From: AP-15 sp963724435
Lineage (GTDB): Bacteria > Pseudomonadota > Alphaproteobacteria > ATCC43930 > CGMCC-115725
Assembly: GCA_963724435.1 (NCBI GenBank)
Contig: CAVRUN010000017.1
Location: forward strand, 1 to 64,000
DNA: 64,000 bases
Reading direction: 5' to 3'
The number at the start of each line of letters is the position of its first letter. Positions within the stretch are counted from its first letter, which is position 1. The notes under the pieces were generated by a model, which was not told the DNA's origin, did not search any database, and saw only the letters and a list, made by a program, of their open reading frames with translations. Positions 36,306 to 44,265 of this stretch are shown here, one piece after another. The translations under genes were made by a program, and so were the position numbers.

Positions 36306-37313
36306 ATGCGCGAATTGTACGGATTCGTCTGGCGGGCATCGGCACCACGACAGATTGTCCTAATCGGCTTGGCGGTCTCGGCTGCCCTCCTAGCGATGGC
36401 ACCGCTCGAACTGCAACGCCACATTGTAAATACCCTCGCCGGGCATGAGAAAGCTGAGGGACTGCTCGGGCTCTGCGGGGCTTATCTGATCGCTGCGCTC
36501 AGCATCAGTGGCCTCAAATATCTTTTAAACATTAAAAGCGCAGGCCTCGGAGAATCGATGATTCTTTTCTTGCGCCGAGACATCTACGGCCGCAGCTCGC
36601 CCCTTAAGCCGGATGGAACACTCGACGAAACAATGAAAGACAAGGCGGGAACGTTCGTTGCGATGGTCGCCTCCGAGGCGGAAGCTGTCGGAAAGTTCGT
36701 TGGAGATTGCATTTCAACCCCAACTGTGCAGGCAGGGACGCTGCTCAGTGTGTTGGGTTACATGCTCTACACCGAGCCTCTGCTCGGGCTCGTTGTTTTG
36801 CTGATCGCCGTGCCGCAGATTGTCGTTGTTCCAATGATCCAGCGCCGAATAAACGGATTGGTTAGAGAGCGTGTCCGCACAGTGCGTCGGGCCAGTGATC
36901 TGATCGTCGACAACATGCAGGGCGGTAGCGCATCCGCCAGTTCTCTCGGAAGCGAGATCGGCAAAGCGTTCGATACGATCTTCGGAATACGTCTGCGCGT
37001 CTTCAAACTCAAGTTCGGGCTGAAGGGTCTTGTCAGCGGGTTGCAATCGGTCGGCGTCTTCGCGCTGCTGTTTGTCGGCGGGATCATGGTTCTCAAAGGG
37101 AAAACCGAAATCGGCATCGTGGTGGCCTTTATCAGCGGACTAGATCGGGTCCTCGATCCTTGGCGTGAACTGATAGCCTTCATCCGATCAACCTCCGCCG
37201 CGAAGGTCCAATTCGACCTGCTTGAGGGTACCTTGGGTGGGAAACTGGGGCGCGATCATACTTACGATCTGCCGCCGACCGGACTACCGCAACAGCTGCC
37301 CACCGCTCCATAG
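36306..37313 (+). CDS. ABC transporter membrane domain without ATPase
   Basis: 335 residues resembling the membrane half of ABC exporters: helices at IVLIGLAVSAALLAMAPLEL, LLGLCGAYLIAALSISGLKY, TLLSVLGYMLYTEPLLGLVV, GVFALLFVGGIMVLKG, and intracellular loops VRRASDLIVDNMQGGSASAS and FRIRLRV-like FGIRLRVFKLKFGL. It ends after DPWRELIAFIRSTSAAKVQF with no Walker A, signature or Walker B. The NBD is therefore absent, either by nature or by loss: an IS1111-type element starts 28 bases after the stop. A related GTG start at 36297 sits closer to AAGGA than the ATG chosen. It could pair with an ATPase encoded elsewhere. Neighbours encode secreted and membrane proteins of unknown role. Confidence 0.7.
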   Translation: MRELYGFVWRASAPRQIVLIGLAVSAALLAMAPLELQRHIVNTLAGHEKAEGLLGLCGAYLIAALSISGLKYLLNIKSAGLGESMILFLRRDIYGRSSPLKPDGTLDETMKDKAGTFVAMVASEAEAVGKFVGDCISTPTVQAGTLLSVLGYMLYTEPLLGLVVLLIAVPQIVVVPMIQRRINGLVRERVRTVRRASDLIVDNMQGGSASASSLGSEIGKAFDTIFGIRLRVFKLKFGLKGLVSGLQSVGVFALLFVGGIMVLKGKTEIGIVVAFISGLDRVLDPWRELIAFIRSTSAAKVQFDLLEGTLGGKLGRDHTYDLPPTGLPQQLPTAP

Positions 37314-37340
37314 TCTCGGCTTAGCAAGCGTAGGGCGTGT

Positions 37341-38665
37341 GTGGACGGCCCCGTTGACGCAAGGGGTGAGATAAGAGAATCCTGATCTGGTGCGGTTGCG
37401 GTCGTGTGTCCGGCCTGTTTGTGCGGTCGGTGCCGCTGGCCCAGATGGGTTTCGCGACCCACTCCCAAACGGAACAGAGACCTTGAAGGCCACCACCCTA
37501 CACGGGTTTTGTGGATCGTCGGACCGACCGATCAGCATCTTCGCTCGAGCCCTGCGGTTAGGTGCCGACGCGCGATCAGGCCGCCGTCGGCGCGGTCTGG
37601 TAATCCCGCCCGCTGATCATCATGGCCCACATGATGCGGGCCATCTTGTTGGCCAAAGCCACCGCGGCAAGTTTGCGGGGCTTGCGGCCGAGTAGGTTAA
37701 GCAGCCATGGCGAGGTCGCTGGCCGGCCAGGTTTGGCATGTTGGATGACCGCGGTCGCTCCCAGCACCAGCAACTGGCGCAGCCGCTCGTCGCCGGCCCG
37801 GCTGATGCCGCCCAGGCGCTGTCTGCCGGCGGTCGAGCATTGCCGCGGCACTAACCCAAGCCAGGCCGCGAAATGCCGCGCCGATTTGAACTGCGCCGCG
37901 TCGACCCGCAGCGCCAAATTCAGCGCCGCAATCGGTCCAATCCCCGGAACCGCAGCGAGCCGCCGGCTGACCGGGTTGCCCTTGTGCTGTCGCAGCAGCG
38001 TGGTGTCGATCGCCCGCAGCCGCATCTCGATGCGCTCGGCTTCCCCACCGAGGAGCGCGATCGCCTGCTTGGCTGCTGCCGGCACCGCTGCGTCATCCGC
38101 CGCGGCGATCTCGGCCCGCAGCTCGTGCACGCCCTTCGCGCCGAGTGGCGCGACGACGCCCATCTCGGCGGCATGGCCGCGCATCGCATTGACCAGCTGG
38201 GTGCGCTGCCGCACCAATAGCTCGCGCACCGACAACAGCATCGCCGCCGCCTGCTGCTCGACCGACTTGATCGGGACGCTGGCGATCGACGGCTGGGTCG
38301 CGGCCACGCTGATCGCCTCGGCATCGTTGCGGTCATTCTTGTTGCGCTTGACAAACGGTTTGACGTATTGCGGCGGGATCAGCCGCACGCGGTGGCCGAG
38401 CGCCAGCAGAACTCGTGCCCAGTGATGCGAACCGCCGCACGCTTCCAGCGCCACCTCGACTGGCGCCAGCCCGTCAAAGTACTGCAGCAACTCGCGCCGC
38501 CGCAGGTTGCGCCGCAATACCACCCGGCCCATGCCGTCTACTCCATGCAGCGTGAACACCGACTTGGACGTGTCGATCGCAATCCGTTTAATATCGCTCA
38601 TGGACGGTCTCCAGTTCGTGTCTTGACAGCCGAACTTTGGCACCAGATGCCGCGGGGCCGTCCAC
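37341..38665 (-). mobile_element. IS110-family element, IS1111 type
   Basis: A perfect 13-bp inverted repeat, GTGGACGGCCCCG (37341-37353), returns as its complement at 38653-38665. These subterminal repeats enclose one transposase gene and about 220 bases of non-coding DNA downstream of it, as is usual in the IS1111 group. The outermost ends extend a few bases beyond the repeats. No target duplication is expected for this family. Confidence 0.7.
37576..38601 (-). CDS. IS110-family (IS1111 group) transposase
   Basis: 341 residues, complete. The N-terminal DEDD domain opens with MSDIKRIAIDTSKSVFTLHG and has VEVALEACGGSHHWARVLL, VRLIPPQYVKPFVKRNKNDR and NDAEAISVA, the standard IS1111 set. The C-terminal transposase_20 domain shows AAVPGIGPIAALNLALRVD, the AWLGLVPRQCSTAGRQRLGG motif with the catalytic Ser, and ISRAGDERLRQLLVLGA. 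The ATG at 38601 gives the family N-terminus. No damage is seen, so this copy may be active. It belongs to a different branch from the IS110 transposase at 7045. Confidence 0.92.
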   Translation of the reverse strand: MSDIKRIAIDTSKSVFTLHGVDGMGRVVLRRNLRRRELLQYFDGLAPVEVALEACGGSHHWARVLLALGHRVRLIPPQYVKPFVKRNKNDRNDAEAISVAATQPSIASVPIKSVEQQAAAMLLSVRELLVRQRTQLVNAMRGHAAEMGVVAPLGAKGVHELRAEIAAADDAAVPAAAKQAIALLGGEAERIEMRLRAIDTTLLRQHKGNPVSRRLAAVPGIGPIAALNLALRVDAAQFKSARHFAAWLGLVPRQCSTAGRQRLGGISRAGDERLRQLLVLGATAVIQHAKPGRPATSPWLLNLLGRKPRKLAAVALANKMARIMWAMMISGRDYQTAPTAA

Positions 38666-39270
38666 CCCAACGGAACAGCGGGAGCGCATTCCGCCGCTTT
38701 TGTACGGTCGACGCTTTGCGATTGTCACTAACTCGGCCGTCGATCGCAAAAGGATTTGGTTCGGTGGCAGCTGTAGGAATCATCAATCCGCGACGGCGGA
38801 AGGCGCTGCACTTTTCCGCCCTACGAGTTCGCTGGCCAACAAGACCGCCCCCACCGTTTGGGCGGTGATGATGCGCGGCGATTGCTACCCGCGTAAGGAA
38901 GTCTTCGGGCTGCCGGCATAGACGTCGGGCAGCCTATTCAGAATGCGAGGATGAAGAGGACGTGATGGCGAGCGGTCAAGCCGCGCATCGGGAAGCCCCG
39001 TAAAATTCAAGGCGCAAAGCAGCGCATATTCTTGATAGGGACCCGATCAGCAAACTCCATCAGGGCCAGCGGTCACGTGCACCGCGCCAGAGCGCCGACA
39101 TAGGACCGCACCCGACCATTTCGTCAAAACCGAACTCAACTCCTTCGCAGGCGGGGGCCGTCCACATATGAATTTCGCAACACGCTCGATTGGCGGTGTC
39201 GCCAACTCGCGCGCACGGCTCTTTTGTCGGATAACCGAGTTAGTTACCTCGCTTTTACAGGATAAGTCTG
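38666..39270. other. Non-coding stretch, no gene recognised
   Basis: About 600 bases between the IS1111 element and the channel-like pseudogene. No open frame with family character and no RNA gene are seen. It is probably decayed sequence. Confidence 0.45.
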
Positions 39271-39742
39271 TTGGAGAGCGTCAACTGGACTTGGGGGCTG
39301 TCGCTCATCGCACTGACCATAGTAATCCACGTAACGGGTGTGGTGATCATGTCCTTCGTGGGGTTCGGGATCAGGGCGCGGCTGGAGACCCGGAAGCTAG
39401 GTTTATGGCGCGTGATCCCGCTGGTGATTGGCATTGTCGGAGCGGTCGGACTGCTGCTAGCGGTGCTCCACGGGATAGAGGCCGCGATCTGGGCGACGGC
39501 CTATCTGTGGCTTGGTGCGCTCGCCTCACCTCAAGATGCGATCCTCTATTCCGTCGAACTCAATGACCACGCGAGGCGCATCGGGGCTGACGCTGCAACA
39601 GCACTGGCAGATGATGGGCGCGCTTGAGGCGGCGGGCGGCATGCTGCTGTTTGGTATCAGCACGGCCTACATTTTCGCGGTGATGCAGGTCTACTGGCCG
39701 ATGCTCTCCGAGTTTTTCGTGACCCGCCATCGCCCACGATGA
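39271..39742 (+). pseudogene. Small ion-channel-like membrane protein, frameshifted
   Basis: Two frames form one protein of about 156 residues. The first has LSLIALTIVIHVTGVVIMSF, LWRVIPLVIGIVGAVGLLL and AAIWATAYLWLGALASPQDA; the second continues NSMTTRGASGLTLQQHWQMM, GALEAAGGMLLFGISTAYIF and ends at the TGA at 39740-39742. The join is at AA 39557-39558, where one A too many turns DSMTTRGASG into a shifted frame. The SMTTRGASG segment, where potassium channels have the selectivity filter, and the following helix match a family often annotated as two-pore-type channel-like proteins. The start would be a TTG at 39271 after ACAGGATAAG. Real lesion or sequencing error cannot be told apart. Confidence 0.65.
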
Positions 39743-40258
39743 AATCCTTGCGCGGCGGTGCCGCTCATGTCCACGCAAAATACAAATGTCAGTGTTTTCT
39801 CCAATTTAAAAATGTCAGTGCACTGACGGCGGCGGGCGGGCGCGGAGCCCCCAGCGTAGCACAGCGCCCGACCGACGACCGCGGCACGGCGCTCGAAACC
39901 GCACCGGCTGTTTCACCGGGCGGGAGTCAGCGTGCCCGGCTCGTAGAACCGCTCAGCCGACTTTTAAACAGACGCGCGTTGTGCTGATCGCGACGGCGCG
40001 GGGCGATTACTTCACGGGTGACGCACACAAGATGTTGATCTGGAGTCTCCTTGCAGGGTGACGAGTTCGGCCACGGCGTCAGGCCATGTCTGCGCGCGGC
40101 TGTGTCGGTCGGCAGGCCTCCGGTATGTGATGCGGGTGAGCGCCAACACTGTTGATCTGAATCAATGCGCGAGTGGCGCGGCTTGCCGTAACAAAACCCG
40201 ACATCGGCCACACACCCACGGGACGGGGCTCCACCAAACACAGCAAAGGACATTTTCC
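39743..40258. other. Non-coding stretch, no gene recognised
   Basis: About 515 bases. The upstream part contains the near-repeat AATGTCAGTG / AATGTCAGTGCACTGAC around 39784-39826, otherwise nothing recognisable. Confidence 0.4.
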
Positions 40259-40888
40259 ATGAGCGAAATCCCGTTTTCCATGAGCGAAAAGGACATCCTC
40301 TCCCCTAATGAACGATACCAGCGCTTCTTTGCGGCTGCTGGAATGGTTTTTGTTGCATTAGCCTTTTTTTGTTTTGCCGCAATTGTAGTGATAATTATAA
40401 TTGACGCCCTGAGGGGAAAAATACCCTCCAGTATTTCAGATGTCTTGTCACACTTGATATTACTAGCTACCGGTTTCTTATCAGCGCTCATAGCACGCGG
40501 TCTGCTGACTGCCGGAGAAGCATCAAGTTATTCGAGTTTCCCGGAACGTGATCTTAAACTCATAGAATCGGCGATCAAAAAAGGAGAAGAAGATCCGATA
40601 ACACAATATATACGAGTGAGGTCGTTATCTGGATTCACAGGTGGCTTTACAAAAATAGGATTGACTGGACTTCCGCTCGTTACGATCAGTGTAACTATGA
40701 TTTTTACGTTAGCTGCGTTGATTTTTTTTAAAGACGAAAAAATATTTACCAGCTTGTTTGATCTAGCCAAACTTACACTTGGGGCTTTTATTGGTTCCTA
40801 CGTGCAGCGACAGGTCGAACAGAGAAAACAAGCTGCTGAAGCGACCGCCGCAGGTAGACGACCTCCGCCTCCCGACGTGGCAGCGTAA
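40259..40888 (+). CDS. AT-rich orphan membrane protein
   Basis: 209 residues from the ATG at 40259, 8 bases after AAAGGA. There are three to four hydrophobic segments (AGMVFVALAFFCFAAIVVII, VLSHLILLATGFLSALIARG, LVTISVTMIFTLAALIFF, LTLGAFIGSYV) and a charged C-terminal tail (QRQVEQRKQAAEATAAGRR). I do not recognise a family. Base use is unlike the rest of the window: long A/T runs and codons such as ATA, TTA and AGA are common from about 40300 to 40800, while flanks are high in GC. This points to recent transfer from an AT-richer source. Flanking DNA is non-coding or repeat-like on both sides and gives no clue to its role. Confidence 0.7.
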   Translation: MSEIPFSMSEKDILSPNERYQRFFAAAGMVFVALAFFCFAAIVVIIIIDALRGKIPSSISDVLSHLILLATGFLSALIARGLLTAGEASSYSSFPERDLKLIESAIKKGEEDPITQYIRVRSLSGFTGGFTKIGLTGLPLVTISVTMIFTLAALIFFKDEKIFTSLFDLAKLTLGAFIGSYVQRQVEQRKQAAEATAAGRRPPPPDVAA

Positions 40889-41198
40889 GCGGTGAATACG
40901 TACGTGCGATCGCGGCCGGCTGGCGCGGCGTCGGCGGCCCACCGGATTTCGCCACAAAGTTATCGTACCCTCCCTGCGACTGGAATCTCGGCCGGTTGGA
41001 ATTGGCTTTGATGCGGTACGCGGTATTTTCCCGGTTACCCGAATTTATTTCCCGATTAGGCCGTAAAAAGTTCCCGGTTATTTGACAGCTAATCCTGCAT
41101 AAGTATCTGACACACAGGTGAATTTCCTATGCCATCTTAAAAATTCGCGGTTATTTCCCGTTACACGGGAATTCGCCAGCGCGCGGGTCAGGTCGGCC
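40889..41198. repeat. Non-coding region with TTCCCGGTTA-type repeats
   Basis: About 310 bases without a gene. Imperfect copies of TTCCCGGTTA occur at 41029-41038, 41049-41058 (TTTCCCGATTA) and 41071-41080, and ATTTCCCGTTACACGGGAATT at 41154-41173 is partly palindromic (CCCGT-TAC-ACGGG). I cannot assign them to a known element. Confidence 0.4.
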
Positions 41199-42389
41199 TC
41201 AGATCACGCCTTCCGCGCGCAGCGCGGCGATTTCGGCGGCGGCGTAGCCGAGGCTCGCCAGGATTTGGTCGGTGTGCTCACCCAAAAGCGGGGCCGGGCG
41301 GCGGTAGCTGCCGGGCGTCTCGGACAATTCGATTGGGGTCGGCGCCAAGGGGAACTCGGTCGCGAGTGCCGGGTGCGGCACGTCTTCGAGCAGATGGGCG
41401 GCGCGGATGTGAGCGTCGTCGAGCGCCTGTTGCGGCGAATATAGCTGGCCCGCGACGATGCTTGCTTCCTCGAGTGCCGCCAGCGCCTCGGCGCAATTTC
41501 GCTCGGCGCACCACAAGGTCATCCGCGCCGAAATGATCTCGCCATGGTCGGCGCGCGACTGGTCGTCGGCAAAGCGCGGGTCGGAGAGCCAGTGATCCTC
41601 GCCGATCATCCGCGTCCAGCGCCGGAACATCGCCGGCCCGATCACCGTCGCGACAATCCAGCCATCCTTGCAGCGGTAAAAATCGGCGGGCGCCGAGTTG
41701 AAGCCGCGGTTGACGGTCGCGACCCGGTTCACCCCGGTCAAGGCTTGTTCGATCAAGGTGGCGTTGGCAAAGGCGATTGCGGTGCGCAACAACGCGCCCT
41801 CGACCTTTTGGCCATGCCCGCTCTTGCCGCGCTCGATCAATGCCGCAAGCGTGCCAAAGGCCGACAGGCAGGCGGTGCCGAAATCGACCCAGGGCAGCTT
41901 TAGCGCGATCGGTTGCTCCGGTGTGCCGGACAAGTAAACCGCACCGCTCATCGCCTGGCCGATGCCGTCAAAGCCGTGCTTGTGCGACAGCGGGCCGCCG
42001 GCGCCAAACCCGGTCACCGTCGTCAGGATAATGTCGGGCTTAACCTGGCGCAGACTGTCGAGGTCGAGCGCCAGCGACCGCAAAACCCGCGGCGGCAGAT
42101 TGGCGACGACGACATCAGCGGTGGCGACGAGCTTTTTGACGATCTCGCGGCCTCCAGGTGCTGCCGGATCGAGCGTCATCCCGAGCTTGTTGCGGTTCAT
42201 CGCCAGGAACATCGCACCACCGCCTCCGGGGCCAGCGCCGACCGGGATGTAAGCGCGGTCCTCGCCGCCCTCGATGCGTTCGATGCGGATCACCTCGGCG
42301 CCGAGATCGCCCAGCAATGCGGCGCAAAACGGCCCCGCGATGTAGCGGCCAAAATCGAGCACGCGGATCCCATCGAGTACGCCCGACAT
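41199..42389 (-). CDS. CaiB/BaiF-type (family III) CoA-transferase
   Basis: 396 residues, the normal length of family III CoA-transferases, which move CoA between carboxylic acids. N-terminal motif LDGIRVLDFGRYIAGPFCAA, then LGDLGAEVIRIERIEGGEDR, MNRNKLGMTLD and the segment VVANLPPRVLRSLALDLDSL, where many members have the catalytic Asp (NFRPGVMDRLGLD); here the pattern is NLPPRVLRSLALD, so the Asp can be read in ALDLD. Further family parts are FDGIGQAMSGAVYLSGTPEQ and the C-terminal SETPGSYRRPAPLLGEHTDQ. The ATG at 42389 follows AGGAGG. The acid used is unknown. It is divergent from a formate/nitrite-type transporter, which would be compatible with a small carboxylate such as formate or oxalate, but this is only context. 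Confidence 0.87.
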   Translation of the reverse strand: MSGVLDGIRVLDFGRYIAGPFCAALLGDLGAEVIRIERIEGGEDRAYIPVGAGPGGGGAMFLAMNRNKLGMTLDPAAPGGREIVKKLVATADVVVANLPPRVLRSLALDLDSLRQVKPDIILTTVTGFGAGGPLSHKHGFDGIGQAMSGAVYLSGTPEQPIALKLPWVDFGTACLSAFGTLAALIERGKSGHGQKVEGALLRTAIAFANATLIEQALTGVNRVATVNRGFNSAPADFYRCKDGWIVATVIGPAMFRRWTRMIGEDHWLSDPRFADDQSRADHGEIISARMTLWCAERNCAEALAALEEASIVAGQLYSPQQALDDAHIRAAHLLEDVPHPALATEFPLAPTPIELSETPGSYRRPAPLLGEHTDQILASLGYAAAEIAALRAEGVI

Positions 42390-42596
42390 TGAACTCCTCC
42401 TGCTTTGGCTGAACCCGACCGTCGCGGCGCAGCATACAGCGCCGGTCTCGGCGGAGCACTCGTCGCCGACCACCGCGCCGCGGCCTGGGTCACCGCGGAC
42501 CGGGGGTGGTGGCAAGCGGTGGTAACGTGTCGGCATATCCTGGTGTTGACGAGGGGTGCGCGGGTCTCACCCGCCAATCGATGCGAGCCCCGACAG

Positions 42597-43505
42597 ATGG
42601 ATGAATTACGGGCAGGGACAGCGAGCCCTGCGGCAGAAAACGAGCGCGCCGAGGCCGATCAAGATGAAACGTCGCGAGATGAAACGCCTCAAGATGAAAC
42701 ACCGGCCGGCGTCACCGAGCGTGAAATCGAGGATATCGAAGACCGCGCCCGACTGCGCACCCCGGTCATTTATGAAATCGTGCGCCGCGAAGGCGAAACC
42801 GAAATGGACCGCCCGAGCACGTCGCTGTGGTGGTCCGGGGTCGCTGCCGGGTTGTCGATCAGCTTTTCCTTACTGGCGCAGGCGGTGCTGTGGATGCATC
42901 TGCCGAATGCGCCGTGGCGCCCGCTGGTCAGCTCTTTTGGCTACTCGGTTGGATTTCTGATCGTCGTGCTGGCGCGCCAACAGCTGTTTACCGAAAACAC
43001 CGTGACCGTCGTCTTGCCGGTCGTCGCAGAGTTCACCGCCTCCAATTTGCGGCGATTGCTGCGGATGTGGAGCATCGTTTTCGCCGCCAATATGGTCGGG
43101 ACTTTTGTCTCGGCATTGTTTTGCACGGTGACCCCGGCCGTCTCACCCGAATTGCGCGGCGCGATGCTCGAACTCAGCCACACGACGATGGAGCTCAGCT
43201 GGGCCGAGATGCTGTTCCGCGGCATCGGCGCCGGATTTTTGATCGCGGTAATGGTTTGGCTGATCCCCAGCGCAGAGGGCGCGCAATTCTTCGTCATCAC
43301 GATGAATACCTACCTGATCGCGCTCGCCGGTTTTACGCATATCGTTGCCGGCAGCGTTGAAGGCTTCTTGCTGGTGTTGAACGGCCATCTCGGCTTTGGG
43401 CAGATGATCGGCCATTTCACGGTGCCGGTCCTGCTCGGCAACATCATCGGAGGGACGGCGTTATTCGCCGTTATCTCCTATGCGCAGGTTATGAAGGAAA
43501 TGTGA
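42597..43505 (+). CDS. Formate/nitrite transporter-family protein
   Basis: 302 residues. An unusual acidic N-terminal tail of about 75 residues contains three DET repeats (DETSRDETPQDETP), encoded by three GATGAAAC units between 42663 and 42698. The membrane part then has six helices typical of the pentameric FNT channels: TSLWWSGVAAGLSISFSLLA, RPLVSSFGYSVGFLIVVLAR, with QQLFTENTVTVVLPV as the family's L/FTEN signature, MWSIVFAANMVGTFVSALF, AEMLFRGIGAGFLIAVMVW and FTHIVAGSVEGFLLVLNG. FNT proteins carry formate, nitrite, lactate or similar anions with protons. The ion here is open. The start at 42597 has no strong ribosome site. mgtC follows after 46 bases. Confidence 0.85.
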   Translation: MDELRAGTASPAAENERAEADQDETSRDETPQDETPAGVTEREIEDIEDRARLRTPVIYEIVRREGETEMDRPSTSLWWSGVAAGLSISFSLLAQAVLWMHLPNAPWRPLVSSFGYSVGFLIVVLARQQLFTENTVTVVLPVVAEFTASNLRRLLRMWSIVFAANMVGTFVSALFCTVTPAVSPELRGAMLELSHTTMELSWAEMLFRGIGAGFLIAVMVWLIPSAEGAQFFVITMNTYLIALAGFTHIVAGSVEGFLLVLNGHLGFGQMIGHFTVPVLLGNIIGGTALFAVISYAQVMKEM

Positions 43506-43551
43506 CAGCCGCCGGCGATCCGCGCTCAGCCGGATCGGAGGTGCCCCGGTT

Positions 43552-44241
43552 ATGTCGCCAAACATTGGATGGGGGGACATCGCGATCCGCCTGGCGCTGA
43601 CTTTGTTGGCCGGCGCGGTGATCGGCTTCAACCGCGGCGAGCGCCATCAGCAGGTCGGTTTGCGCACGACGATGCTGGTCTGCCTTGCCGGATCGGTGAC
43701 GATGATCCTGGTGAACGTTTTATTTCCTGCAGTGCACCAGCCCGAAGGTCTGTTTCGGTTGCCCCAGGGCCTGCTTTCGGGGATCGGGTTTATCGGCGCC
43801 GGCGCGATCGTCCGGCGCGGCAAACTCGTCGAAGGGGTTACCACCGCCGCGACCTTATGGTTTGTGACCGTGATCGGGATGTGTTTTGGCGCCGGCTATC
43901 TCGGGCTTGGAGCGGCGTCATCCGGCCTCGCGGCGGTGATACTCTGGTGCCTCAAATGGGTTGAGCGCCGCATCGGCATCGCGCGGCAGGCCCGCCTTAT
44001 TGTGGCTTTCGAGACCGGTTCCGGTATCGAAAACCGAGTTGTCGTCGCCCTCGCCCACGCCGGCTACAAAATCGCCGCCGAGTTGCGCACGCTGACGGCC
44101 GGCGGCGAGTGCTGTGAGATCTGCTATCAGCTACGGTGGTACGATGACGGCCGCGCCGCGCTGACCCCAGGTTTCGCCGATGATCTGGCGCGCGAACGCG
44201 CTGTCCACCGCCTCGAATGGACACCGGCGCGCATCGATTGA
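43552..44241 (+). CDS. mgtC: MgtC/SapB-family membrane protein
   Basis: 229 residues. The family core is clear: AIRLALTLLAGAVIGFNRGE, RHQQVGLRTTMLVCLAGSV, LPQGLLSGIGFIGAGAIVRR and VEGVTTAATLWFVTVIGMCF, which together give four to five membrane helices with the conserved RxxGLRTT and GIGFIGAG motifs. The C-terminal ACT-like soluble domain is present but degenerate. MgtC proteins affect magnesium homeostasis and F-ATPase activity in other bacteria. It follows the FNT gene on the same strand. Its stop lies 24 bases before that of the convergent gene at 44266. The ATG at 43552 follows GGAGGTGCCCCGGTT. Confidence 0.88.
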   Translation: MSPNIGWGDIAIRLALTLLAGAVIGFNRGERHQQVGLRTTMLVCLAGSVTMILVNVLFPAVHQPEGLFRLPQGLLSGIGFIGAGAIVRRGKLVEGVTTAATLWFVTVIGMCFGAGYLGLGAASSGLAAVILWCLKWVERRIGIARQARLIVAFETGSGIENRVVVALAHAGYKIAAELRTLTAGGECCEICYQLRWYDDGRAALTPGFADDLARERAVHRLEWTPARID

Positions 44242-44265
44242 ACCCTCGCGAGCCGCCTAACTCGA

